A stretch of 64,000 bases of DNA. Source: Alphaproteobacteria bacterium (GTDB lineage Bacteria > Pseudomonadota > Alphaproteobacteria > Rhodobacterales > Rhodobacteraceae). Of the stretch, positions 28,000 to 35,826 are shown piece after piece. The notes below the pieces were generated by a model. That model had not been told where the DNA came from. It was given only the letters and a program-made list of their open reading frames with translations, and ran no database searches. How positions within the stretch are numbered: position 1 is the first letter of the stretch; each line of letters starts with the position of its first letter. Location of the stretch: positions 1 through 64,000 of the forward strand of contig JAUIAS010000016.1 in NCBI GenBank assembly GCA_030425395.1, written 5' to 3'. Position numbers and translations under genes: made by a program.

Positions 28000-29031
28000 A
28001 TGGCCAAGACAAATCCGGGCCGCTTTTTCGAAGACTACAGCGTCGGGGATCTGTTGCCGCATGCGGTGCCGCGGACGGTATCGGGTGGCGAACGTGCTTT
28101 GTACCATGCGCTTTATCCGGCGCGGCACGCGCTATATTCCTCTGACCGCTTCGCGCAGGCTTGCGGCCTTCCCGGCAGTCCGCTGGACGATCTGGCCGCA
28201 TTTCATCTGGTGTTCGGCAAGACGGTTCCGGATGTGTCGCTGAACGCGGTTGCCAACCTCGGCTATGCGGAAGGGCGGTGGCTGGCACCGGTTTATGCGG
28301 GCGATACGCTGGCTTCGGAATCAGAGGTCATCGGTCTCAAGCAGAATTCCAACGGCAAATCAGGCGTTGTGTATGTCCGCACTCGGGGCCGCAGTCAACG
28401 TGACGAGGTTGTTCTTGATTACGTTCGCTGGGTCATGGTGCGCAAGAAAGACCTAGATGCGCCTGCGCCCGAAACGGTGATCCCGGATATCAAACCGGCA
28501 CTTGATGTCGCGGATCTGGTGATTCCTGACGGGCTGGATTTCACGGGTTACGATTTCACGCTTGCGGGTGAACCGCATCGGTGGGGTGACTACGAGATCG
28601 GCGAAACCATAGATCACGTCGATGGCGTGACCATCGAAGAAGCCGAACACATGATGGCGACGCGGCTTTGGCAGAATACCGCCAAAGTGCATTTTGATGC
28701 CACGTTCCGACCGGATGGGCAGCGGCTGATCTATGGCGGGCACGTCATCTCCATGGCGCGTGCGCTGAGTTTTAACGGCTTGGCCAACGCACAGATGATT
28801 GTCGGGCTGAACGCCGGTGCACATGCCAACCCATGTTTCTCGGGCGATACCATCAAGGCGTGGTCCGAGGTGATCGACAAGGTTGAAACAGCGGCACCCG
28901 GCGTCGGTGCAATCCGCCTGCGTCTTGTTGCGACCAAGGGTGGCGCCCCATTTGCCCTGCGTGGCGAAGACGGAAAATACCTGCCTGACGTGCTGCTCGA
29001 TCTCGATTATTGGGCGTTGATGCCGACATAG
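28000..29031 (+). CDS. mch: mesaconyl-CoA hydratase (beta-methylmalyl-CoA dehydratase)
   Basis: Hydrates mesaconyl-C1-CoA to beta-methylmalyl-CoA in the ethylmalonyl-CoA pathway. 343 residues forming two MaoC-like hot-dog halves; the N-terminal half reads GRFFEDYSVGDLLPHAVPRT and the C-terminal half RWGDYEIGETIDHVDGVTIE. ATG at 28000 with AGGAGAGCAATAACG in front; the open frame extends upstream in another reading of the DUF1737 region and is not used. The preceding Mcl2 is its metabolic near-neighbour, so the assignment is consistent. Confidence 0.93.
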   Translation: MAKTNPGRFFEDYSVGDLLPHAVPRTVSGGERALYHALYPARHALYSSDRFAQACGLPGSPLDDLAAFHLVFGKTVPDVSLNAVANLGYAEGRWLAPVYAGDTLASESEVIGLKQNSNGKSGVVYVRTRGRSQRDEVVLDYVRWVMVRKKDLDAPAPETVIPDIKPALDVADLVIPDGLDFTGYDFTLAGEPHRWGDYEIGETIDHVDGVTIEEAEHMMATRLWQNTAKVHFDATFRPDGQRLIYGGHVISMARALSFNGLANAQMIVGLNAGAHANPCFSGDTIKAWSEVIDKVETAAPGVGAIRLRLVATKGGAPFALRGEDGKYLPDVLLDLDYWALMPT

Positions 29032-29080
29032 GCTTGGCTGCGAAGCACCGGATCAGGGATTCGGAGTAGTCGGCCGGTTC

Positions 29081-29124
29081 GTGATCACACTACGGAATTG
29101 TGTGATCACGAACCGGCTTTTTTT
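29081..29124 (+). promoter_or_regulatory. twin GTGATCAC operator with CTTTTTT tract upstream of sdhC
   Basis: GTGATCAC at 29081-29088 and 29102-29109, again 21 bases apart, followed by 7 bases and then CTTTTTTT (29117-29124). The last box ends 117 bases before the sdhC ATG. The spacer shares ACT next to the first box and G/GT before the second with the copy upstream of sucC. The flanks CGGTTC and GAACCG extend the dyad here. Confidence 0.75.
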
Positions 29125-29226
29125 ACCAAATCGCGCCAAAAAACCGCGCCTAGGGCCCGCCGACGCAGGTGACAGGCGGTCAGAATACATTAAGAAGTGA
29201 GCCAAGCGAACCTGAAAGGAAACATC

Positions 29227-29610
29227 ATGGCCGATGTGAACCGGGGCAACCGCCCGCTATCGCCACACATGTCGATTTACCGTCCTCAGCTTACCTCTAT
29301 CTCTTCGATTCTGACCCGGATCACCGGTAACGCCATTTTGTTGGCAGCTCTGCTGATCGTCTGGTGGTTTCTGGCCGCTGCGACCTCGCCCGAATATTTC
29401 GCGATTGCGAACGGCGTCTTGACCAGCTGGTTTGGCGATCTGGTAATGTTCCTGTCGCTGTGGGGACTTTGGTATCACACGCTGGCCGGTATTCGGCACC
29501 TGATCTGGGATTACGCCATCGGTCTTGATCTCGATACCGCCTACAAACTTGGCTACGCGGTGATCGGCGGTTCGGTCGTCCTGACGCTGCTGACCGTTGC
29601 GTTGATCTGA
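29227..29610 (+). CDS. sdhC: succinate dehydrogenase cytochrome b556 subunit
   Basis: Membrane anchor of complex II that helps bind haem and ubiquinone. 127 residues from ATG at 29227 (MADVNRGNRPLSPHMSIYRP), with AAAGGAAAC as ribosome site; the frame is open ten codons further upstream without support. Three transmembrane helices follow; the haem-ligand motif is HTLAGIRHLIWD. First gene of the sdh operon, downstream of the twin-palindrome site. Confidence 0.95.
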   Translation: MADVNRGNRPLSPHMSIYRPQLTSISSILTRITGNAILLAALLIVWWFLAAATSPEYFAIANGVLTSWFGDLVMFLSLWGLWYHTLAGIRHLIWDYAIGLDLDTAYKLGYAVIGGSVVLTLLTVALI

Positions 29611-29621
29611 GGAGAAGAAAA

Positions 29622-29993
29622 ATGCGTTACCTGACAGACCGCAAACGCGCCGTCGGCATGGGCAGTGCCAAGACCGGCACCGCGCATTTCTGGGCGATGA
29701 AGGTTAGCTCCGTCGCTTTGCTCCTTTTGATCCCGATGTTCCTGTTTACCTTTGGCCCGATGCTGGGCGAGGATCACGCCACGGTTGTGGCCTATTTTGC
29801 ACGCCCGTTCCCGGCCATCGTGGCCGCGCTGACCATCGTCGTCAGCTTCATGCACTTCAAGGACGGTGTGCAAGTCCTGATCGAAGACTATGTTCACGGT
29901 CTGGCACAGAAAATCCTGATCATCCTGATGATCTGCCTTTCATACGCGGCGGCGGCAACAGGCCTGTTCGCCATCGCGCGCATCGCGCTTTAA
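29622..29993 (+). CDS. sdhD: succinate dehydrogenase hydrophobic anchor subunit
   Basis: Second membrane anchor of complex II, 123 residues with three hydrophobic helices (VSSVALLLLIPMFLFTFGPM; AIVAALTIVVSFMHFKDGVQ; ILIILMICLSYAAAATGLFA). The haem-proximal histidines are in the middle helix region (FMHFKDGVQVLIEDYVH). ATG at 29622, 11 bases after sdhC, with GGAGAAGAAAA. Confidence 0.93.
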   Translation: MRYLTDRKRAVGMGSAKTGTAHFWAMKVSSVALLLLIPMFLFTFGPMLGEDHATVVAYFARPFPAIVAALTIVVSFMHFKDGVQVLIEDYVHGLAQKILIILMICLSYAAAATGLFAIARIAL

Positions 29994-30014
29994 CTCCGAA
30001 CGGGAGGCGCCGAT

Positions 30015-31817
30015 ATGGCTGCATACGAATACGAAACGCACGAATATGATGTTGTCGTCGTGGGGGCTGGCGGTGCCGGGCTGCGCGCGACGCTGGGCAT
30101 GGCCGAGCAGGGCTTGCGCACTGCCTGTATCTCCAAGGTGTTCCCGACCCGGTCGCACACCGTCGCGGCGCAAGGTGGCATCGCAGCAAGCCTTGGCAAC
30201 ATGGGACCGGACAGCTGGCAGTGGCATATGTTCGACACCGTCAAGGGGTCTGACTGGCTGGGGGACACGGATGCGATGGAATACCTCGCCCGTGAAGCGC
30301 CCAAGGCTGTTTATGAACTGGACCACTACGGCGTGCCGTTCTCGCGCACGGAAGAGGGCAAGATTTATCAGCGCCCCTTTGGTGGTCACACAACCGAGTT
30401 TGGCGATGGCCCGCCGGTGCAGCGGACCTGTGCCGCAGCGGACCGCACCGGCCACGCGATCCTGCACACGCTTTATGGGCAATCGCTCAAAAATAACGCG
30501 GAATTCTATATCGAATATTTCGCGATCGACCTCATCATGACCGATGGTGCATGCACTGGCGTTGTCTGCTGGAAGCTGGACGACGGCACCATGCACGTCT
30601 TCAACGCCAAGATGGTCGTTCTGGCCACCGGTGGCTATGGCCGGGCATATTTTTCGGCCACCTCGGCGCATACCTGCACCGGCGATGGCGGCGGTATGGT
30701 CGCACGCGCCGGGCTCGCGCTTCAGGACATGGAGTTCGTTCAGTTCCACCCGACCGGTATCTACGGTTCGGGCTGCCTGATCACCGAAGGGGCCCGTGGC
30801 GAGGGCGGCTATCTCACCAACTCAGAAGGCGAACGGTTCATGGAGCGCTACGCGCCCAACTACAAGGACCTCGCCCCGCGCGACTACGTCTCGCGGTCGA
30901 TGACAATGGAAATCCGCGAAGGGCGCGGCGTCGGGGCCGAAGGGGATCACATCCACCTGCACCTCAACCACTTGCCGCCCGAAACGCTTGCCGAACGTCT
31001 GCCGGGCATTTCGGAATCCGCGCGCGTCTTTGCCGGTGTAGATGTCACCAAGGAACCGATCCCGGTTCTGCCAACGGTGCATTACAACATGGGTGGCATC
31101 CCGACCAACTATTGGGGCGAAGTGATCAACCCGACCGCCAAGGATTCTAACGCCATCGTTCCGGGGCTCATGGCCGTGGGCGAAGCGGGCTGCGCCAGTG
31201 TTCACGGTGCGAACCGCCTTGGCTCCAATTCGTTGATTGACCTTGTGGTCTTTGGGCGGGCCGCCGCCATTCGCGCCGGGCAGGTCGTTGACCGTGCGTC
31301 GGCCATTCCGTCCACCAACACCAGCGAAGTCGACAAGGCGCTGGATCGTCTGGACGGTTTGCGCCACGCGAAAGGCACCACGGCTACCGCCGACCTGCGC
31401 CTCGAGATGCAAAAAACCATGCAGTCGGACGCGGCGGTTTTCCGTGCCTCCGATACGCTGGGCGAAGGCCTTGAGAAGATGACGGCAATCGCGGCCAAGC
31501 TGGACGATATCAAAGTGACGGACCGGTCTCTGGTTTGGAACTCCGACCTGATGGAAACGCTTGAACTGACCAACCTGATGCCCAACGCGCTGGCCACTAT
31601 CGCCGGTGCCGAGGCCCGCAAGGAAAGCCGTGGGGCCCATGCTCACGAGGATTTCCCAACTCGGGACGATGATAACTGGCGCAAGCACACAATCAGCCAC
31701 GTTGATGGCAGCAAGGTTGCGCTGACGTATCGTTCGGTGATCACCGCTCCGCTGACCACCGAGGATCAGGGCGGCATCAACCTCAAGAAAATCGCTCCCA
31801 AGGAACGGACGTTCTGA
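30015..31817 (+). CDS. sdhA: succinate dehydrogenase flavoprotein subunit
   Basis: Oxidises succinate to fumarate and passes electrons to SdhB. 600 residues. FAD-binding [13 protein letters not shown] near residue 15, the covalently flavinylated histidine in [10 protein letters not shown] (His48), the active-site region [20 protein letters not shown] and the segment [12 protein letters not shown] are seen. ATG at 30015 with GGGAGGCGCC. Its TGA overlaps the ATG of a 34-codon micro-ORF by one base. Confidence 0.98.
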   Translation: MAAYEYETHEYDVVVVGAGGAGLRATLGMAEQGLRTACISKVFPTRSHTVAAQGGIAASLGNMGPDSWQWHMFDTVKGSDWLGDTDAMEYLAREAPKAVYELDHYGVPFSRTEEGKIYQRPFGGHTTEFGDGPPVQRTCAAADRTGHAILHTLYGQSLKNNAEFYIEYFAIDLIMTDGACTGVVCWKLDDGTMHVFNAKMVVLATGGYGRAYFSATSAHTCTGDGGGMVARAGLALQDMEFVQFHPTGIYGSGCLITEGARGEGGYLTNSEGERFMERYAPNYKDLAPRDYVSRSMTMEIREGRGVGAEGDHIHLHLNHLPPETLAERLPGISESARVFAGVDVTKEPIPVLPTVHYNMGGIPTNYWGEVINPTAKDSNAIVPGLMAVGEAGCASVHGANRLGSNSLIDLVVFGRAAAIRAGQVVDRASAIPSTNTSEVDKALDRLDGLRHAKGTTATADLRLEMQKTMQSDAAVFRASDTLGEGLEKMTAIAAKLDDIKVTDRSLVWNSDLMETLELTNLMPNALATIAGAEARKESRGAHAHEDFPTRDDDNWRKHTISHVDGSKVALTYRSVITAPLTTEDQGGINLKKIAPKERTF

Positions 31818-31921
31818 TGATCGCGCGGCATCCGGATCAACGCTTGGATGGCATAGCAACACGCTATGTCATTCCTTGCGGTCGGTCGGGTGCCCGCCAT
31901 CATGCGGGGTCGTCCGTATGA
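31817..31921 (+). CDS. 34-codon micro-ORF coupled between sdhA and the sulfotransferase-like gene
   Basis: ATG at 31817 overlaps the sdhA stop (TGATG) and the stop at 31919-31921 overlaps the next start (ATGA). The peptide begins [20 protein letters not shown] and is basic, with one Cys and a His pair near the end. No known family. Exact coupling at both ends argues for translation, perhaps only to deliver ribosomes to the next gene, but the length allows chance. Confidence 0.4.
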   Translation: MIARHPDQRLDGIATRYVIPCGRSGARHHAGSSV

Positions 31922-32694
31922 GCTTGCTGATCCACATGGGTGTGCAGAAAACCGGATCGACCGCGCTGCACCACTTCCTGCAACGCAACAGGGATGCCTT
32001 GGCCGGACGCGTGCAGGTTCTGACGCCTGTCAAGCAAAGTGCGACGCGGCATTTGGGCCGGGTTGCAGGATTGTTTTCCCTCAATGAGGCAACAGAAGCG
32101 GATCTGGTGGCAGCGATCCGTGCCGTCCGCGATGAGATCAACGGCCCGGACACGATCCTGAGCCATGAGAACCTTCCCGGTGCCATGCCCGGGCGTGGCG
32201 GTGTCGTGACGCTTTTCCCACGCATCGGGGAAATTATGGCGCTGTTGCACCGCGAACTGTCGATGTTTGCACCCAGCTTTGCCGTCGTCACCCGCGACAT
32301 GCCGCGCTGGAAACAAAGCGTTTGGGGACAAGCGGTGCGCACTGACAGCTATGCCCGCACCCTGCCGGATTTTCTGGAGGAAACCGGAGAGGTCGGTGAT
32401 TGGGAAGAACTGGCCACGCGCATGCGTGCCGCCACATCGGCCCCCGTTCACGTGCTGCGTATCGAGGATGAAGCGGACAGTGCCCGTCCCGGGGCGCAAC
32501 TTCTTGGCCTTTTGGGGTTAAGAATGGATGAAATTCAGGCGTTGTCCCCAGTCGAGGGGCGACGCAACCCGAGCCTTAACACAGGTGCGCTTGAATTCAT
32601 GCGCCTGATCAATACGCTGGAACTGAATCCACCGGCGCGCCGGAAGGTGGCGCAACTGGTGGAGAAGAACCAGGGCCTATTTGCATCTACCTGA
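31918..32694 (+). CDS. sulfotransferase-like protein
   Basis: 258 residues starting MSLLIHMGVQKTGSTALHHF. The loop KTGSTAL at about residues 11-17 is the 5'-phosphosulfate-binding motif of PAPS-dependent sulfotransferases, and VVTRDMPRWKQSVWGQ further on fits the 3'-phosphate-binding segment. Acceptor unknown, possibly a glycan or lipid. It is inserted between sdhA and sdhB, which splits the catalytic subunits of complex II; coexpression with the TCA cycle follows. The ATG at 31918 overlaps the micro-ORF stop; upstream in-frame extension to 31876 is possible but less likely. Confidence 0.78.
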   Translation: MSLLIHMGVQKTGSTALHHFLQRNRDALAGRVQVLTPVKQSATRHLGRVAGLFSLNEATEADLVAAIRAVRDEINGPDTILSHENLPGAMPGRGGVVTLFPRIGEIMALLHRELSMFAPSFAVVTRDMPRWKQSVWGQAVRTDSYARTLPDFLEETGEVGDWEELATRMRAATSAPVHVLRIEDEADSARPGAQLLGLLGLRMDEIQALSPVEGRRNPSLNTGALEFMRLINTLELNPPARRKVAQLVEKNQGLFAST

Positions 32695-32727
32695 GGGTAT
32701 TGCCCCACGGCAGAAAGGAACTCTGAG

Positions 32728-33507
32728 ATGGTACAACTCACGCTTCCCAAGAACTCCCGCGTAACAACCGGGAAGACATGGCCGAAACCGGACGGCGCAA
32801 CCAATTTGCGCAAGTTCCAGATTTACCGCTGGACGCCGGACGATGGCGAGAACCCTCGCGTCGACACGTATTTCGTCGATATGGATACGTGTGGCCCAAT
32901 GATCCTGGACGCTCTGATCAAGATCAAGAACGAGATTGACCCGACCTTGACCTTCCGCCGGTCCTGCCGGGAGGGGATCTGTGGATCCTGCGCGATGAAC
33001 ATCGACGGGATCAACACACTGGCCTGCATCTATGGCATGGATGAGGTCAAGGGCGACGTTAAGATCTATCCCTTGCCGCATATGCCCGTGATCCGCGACC
33101 TGATCCCCGACCTGACGCATTTCTATGCGCAGCACGCCTCGATCATGCCGTGGTTGGAGACCAAGACCAATCGGCCGGCGAAAGAATGGCGTCAATCCAT
33201 CGAAGACCGCAAGAAACTGGATGGCCTTTACGAATGCGTAATGTGCGCATCCTGTTCTACATCCTGCCCGTCCTACTGGTGGAACGGCGATCGTTATCTT
33301 GGGCCTGCGGCGTTGCTGCATGCCTATCGCTGGATCATTGATAGCCGCGATGAGGCCACGGGCGAGCGTCTGGATGAGCTTGAGGATCCCTTCAAGCTGT
33401 ATCGCTGCCACACAATCATGAACTGCGCCAAGACGTGCCCCAAGGGATTGAACCCGGCCAAGGCCATTGCAGAGATCAAGAAGATGATGGTCGAACGCAC
33501 GGTCTGA
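32728..33507 (+). CDS. sdhB: succinate dehydrogenase iron-sulfur subunit
   Basis: Carries electrons from SdhA to ubiquinone. 259 residues with three iron-sulfur clusters: the 2Fe-2S ligands in [13 protein letters not shown], and [13 protein letters not shown] and [11 protein letters not shown] for the 4Fe-4S and 3Fe-4S clusters. ATG at 32728 with GAAAGGAAC in front. Last gene of the operon, followed by a terminator. Confidence 0.98.
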   Translation: MVQLTLPKNSRVTTGKTWPKPDGATNLRKFQIYRWTPDDGENPRVDTYFVDMDTCGPMILDALIKIKNEIDPTLTFRRSCREGICGSCAMNIDGINTLACIYGMDEVKGDVKIYPLPHMPVIRDLIPDLTHFYAQHASIMPWLETKTNRPAKEWRQSIEDRKKLDGLYECVMCASCSTSCPSYWWNGDRYLGPAALLHAYRWIIDSRDEATGERLDELEDPFKLYRCHTIMNCAKTCPKGLNPAKAIAEIKKMMVERTV

Positions 33508-33531
33508 TCTTCATGTGATGCTTGCAAACAG

Positions 33532-33559
33532 CGGGGTGATCGTCGGATCGCCCCGTTTT
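33532..33559 (+). terminator. Rho-independent terminator after sdhB
   Basis: A 10-bp stem CGGGGTGATC/GGATCGCCCCG with one G.U pair and a four-base loop, followed by TTTTG, 24 bases after the sdhB stop. It ends the sdh operon. Confidence 0.8.
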
Positions 33560-33585
33560 GCGTTATCGTAGGACAAGGACGGAGA

Positions 33586-33786
33586 ATGCCCATTCTTTTG
33601 ATCGCGTTGTTGCTGGGGGTGCTGGCCTATCTTTTCTGGCGGCGCAAGACGACCACCCTGACACGCAATTGCCGCTGGAGATTGGACCGGGACGCGGGCA
33701 AGTGGCGGTGCGCCTATTGCGGACAGCAAACCACCACGCCGGACGGCTCCCCGCCAAAGATCTGTGCACAACCGCCTGCCCCTTGA
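33586..33786 (+). CDS. 66-residue membrane protein with CXXC
   Basis: An N-terminal helix (MPILLIALLLGVLAYLFWRR) is followed by a basic stretch and CAYCGQQTT, one CXXC pair with further cysteines at NCRW and ICAQ, so it could bind zinc. No family assigned. ATG at 33586 with GGACGGAGA. It precedes the DUF1989 gene by 52 bases and may share its transcript. Confidence 0.65.
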   Translation: MPILLIALLLGVLAYLFWRRKTTTLTRNCRWRLDRDAGKWRCAYCGQQTTTPDGSPPKICAQPPAP

Positions 33787-33838
33787 TCCGGGCGCTTGGC
33801 TGAGGTTTTCTAAGCCCACCCTTGGAGGAAAACCCGAC

Positions 33839-34693
33839 ATGCAAAACGAACCGTCTGATGCCGTAGAACGCCGCTCTGTCGTGCCTGTGGTCTGCTATCC
33901 CGATGACACCCTGCCAGCCCCGGATATGGCGCTATACGAGCGGGTTCGCCGGGCTGCGCGGAAGGTGGACGAGGTTCGCGTGCCTCCACGCGAGGCCCGA
34001 ACATTTGAGGTTCCTGCAGGGGGATTTTTCCGTATCTCCTCGATCGAAGGATCGCAGGTCGGTGATTTGAACCTGCACAATCTTCACGACCTGTCTGAAC
34101 GGTTCTATTCCGGAAAAACCCGTGCGTTGCACGGCACACATGTCACCACCGGCGACAGGCTATGGTCGTCTTTTCCGACCCTAAGGCCCATGGCCACCGT
34201 CACTGAGGATACGTTGGATTGGTATGGTATCGACGGGTTCGGGGGATCGGTCCATGACGTGATTGGAACGCGGTGCGATCCCTACACCAATACGCTTTTG
34301 TCCGGTGGCGACTATCACCACTGTTGCCATTCAAACCTTGTGCGCGCACTGGCAGATCACATGGAGGCCCCCCTGCATGAGGCAGAGGCGTTGGTGCATG
34401 ATGTTCTGAACGTGTTTATGTGCACAGGGTTCACCCGCGACACCGGGCAATATTTCATGAAAGCCAGTCCGGTGCGCCCCGGAGATTATATCGAGTTCTT
34501 TGCCGAAATGGATTTGTTGGGCAATCTTTCGGCCTGCCCCGGCGGGGACTGTTCCGCCGAGCATTCCTCCGATGCCGCCGCGTGCTTCCCTCTCTTGGTT
34601 GAGGTGTTCGAAAGCCCGGTTGAGGCCCTCGGATCGTGGGAACGCCCCGCGCCCAATGGCTATGATCGCAGCCACGGACGCGGAGAAGGCTAA
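33839..34693 (+). CDS. DUF1989 (urea-carboxylase-associated family) protein
   Basis: 284 residues from the ATG at 33839, which has TTGGAGGAAAAC in front; the open frame extends 25 codons upstream without support. The DUF1989 pattern is visible: EVPAGGFFRISSIEGSQVGD, GTRCDPYTNTLLSGGDYHHC with a CXH-type metal site, and DYIEFFAEMDLLGNLSACPG. Relatives accompany urea carboxylase or aminomethyltransferases; function here is unclear. Convergent with deoD, three bases apart. Confidence 0.85.
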   Translation: MQNEPSDAVERRSVVPVVCYPDDTLPAPDMALYERVRRAARKVDEVRVPPREARTFEVPAGGFFRISSIEGSQVGDLNLHNLHDLSERFYSGKTRALHGTHVTTGDRLWSSFPTLRPMATVTEDTLDWYGIDGFGGSVHDVIGTRCDPYTNTLLSGGDYHHCCHSNLVRALADHMEAPLHEAEALVHDVLNVFMCTGFTRDTGQYFMKASPVRPGDYIEFFAEMDLLGNLSACPGGDCSAEHSSDAAACFPLLVEVFESPVEALGSWERPAPNGYDRSHGRGEG

Positions 34694-34696
34694 AGA

Positions 34697-35401
34697 TCAG
34701 GCAAATGCGGCTGACAGGGCGATTTCGACCATGTCACCAAAGCTCTGTTCGCGGTCTTCTGCGGGCAGAGCTTCGCCAGTGATCAGGTGGTCAGAGACCG
34801 TCAGGACCGCGAGGGCCCGGCGCCCGTGCCGCGCGGCAAGGGTGTAAAGCTCGGCGGCTTCCATTTCGACGCCAAGAATTCCGTGCCGGATCATTTGTTC
34901 ATTCAGATCGGGGCGTTCATCATAGAAAACATCCGATGAATAAATCCCGCCCACATGAAAGGTGGCTTGTTTTTTGCGAGCATGGGCGACAGCGGCTTCC
35001 AGCAATTCCCAATCTGCGCAGGGTGCGAAATTCAATTCCCGGAAAATGCCTTTGGATGGAGATCCGAAAGTCGTTGCCGTCATTGCAATCAGCACGTCGC
35101 GAATGCCAACGTTTTCCTGCATCCCCCCACAGGATCCGATGCGTATCAATGTCTGAGCATCGTAATCGCGGATCAATTCATTTGCATAAATTGAAAGCGA
35201 TGGCATTCCCATACCGCTTCCCTGAATTGTCACCGGGTGACCATTCCAGGTGCCTGTATATCCCAGCATCCCACGTACCTCATTCACGAGGCGTGGCGCG
35301 GTCAGGAAATTTTCTGCGGCCCATTTTGCCCGGTATGGATCGCCGGGCAAAAGGACTGTCGGGGCGATATCGCCCTTTTCGGCGCCGATGTGAATCGTCA
35401 T
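34697..35401 (-). CDS. deoD: purine-nucleoside phosphorylase
   Basis: Splits purine (deoxy)ribonucleosides to base and ribose-1-phosphate; 234 residues as in bacterial DeoD. N-terminal [20 protein letters not shown] contains the phosphate and ribose-binding elements, and [13 protein letters not shown]-like [14 protein letters not shown] and [12 protein letters not shown] are seen. Together with the BMP-type nucleoside importer it fits nucleoside salvage. The ATG lies five bases after the H-NS-like gene stop on the same strand, so both may be cotranscribed. Confidence 0.95.
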   Translation of the reverse strand: MTIHIGAEKGDIAPTVLLPGDPYRAKWAAENFLTAPRLVNEVRGMLGYTGTWNGHPVTIQGSGMGMPSLSIYANELIRDYDAQTLIRIGSCGGMQENVGIRDVLIAMTATTFGSPSKGIFRELNFAPCADWELLEAAVAHARKKQATFHVGGIYSSDVFYDERPDLNEQMIRHGILGVEMEAAELYTLAARHGRRALAVLTVSDHLITGEALPAEDREQSFGDMVEIALSAAFA

Positions 35402-35406
35402 GAGCG

Positions 35407-35727
35407 CTAGATTTCGAGAGTCTCTGGATCAATGCCCTTGGACAGTGCGGTCTTGAACCACAGAGGCTGGCGACCCTTGCCGGTCCACGTTTGTGTGGGG
35501 TCCTCAGGATTGCGGTATCTTGCCTGACCTGGCTTTTTCGCGGCAGTGGACTTTGTCTTGAAGCCGCCGGTGATGTCATCGAGGCTGAGGCCAAATTCGG
35601 CGACAGCCTTTTCAGCGGCAGCGCGGGCCTCTTGCAGCGCACGTTTTTCGGCGTTTACAATTGCCTTTTCGACGTCAGACTTCAGCTTCAGCAAGTCGTC
35701 TTTCGACATTGCGTTCAAATCAACCAT
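35407..35727 (-). CDS. H-NS/HvrA family nucleoid-associated protein
   Basis: 106 residues from the ATG at 35725-35727. The N-terminal half is helical and oligomerising ([20 protein letters not shown]). The C-terminus carries the family DNA-binding block [20 protein letters not shown] with its GRQP hook, as in HvrA and SPB of Rhodobacter. It would bind AT-rich DNA and regulate broadly. Only 47 bases separate it from the terminator of ecm, so its promoter must be compact. deoD follows 5 bases downstream. Confidence 0.92.
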   Translation of the reverse strand: MVDLNAMSKDDLLKLKSDVEKAIVNAEKRALQEARAAAEKAVAEFGLSLDDITGGFKTKSTAAKKPGQARYRNPEDPTQTWTGKGRQPLWFKTALSKGIDPETLEI

Positions 35728-35774
35728 TATTTGTATTCCCCATAAACCTTTAGAGATAGAAGGCTGGAATACTG

Positions 35775-35805
35775 AAAACGGCAATGGAAATCCATTGCCG
35801 TTTTT
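35775..35805. terminator. bidirectional terminator between ecm and the H-NS-like gene
   Basis: A 14-bp perfect stem AAAACGGCAATGGA/TCCATTGCCGTTTT with a two-base loop and T-runs on both strands, 21 bases downstream of the ecm stop on the minus strand. Confidence 0.92.
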
Positions 35806-35826
35806 GTGTCAAATTCCTGAAAAGTG

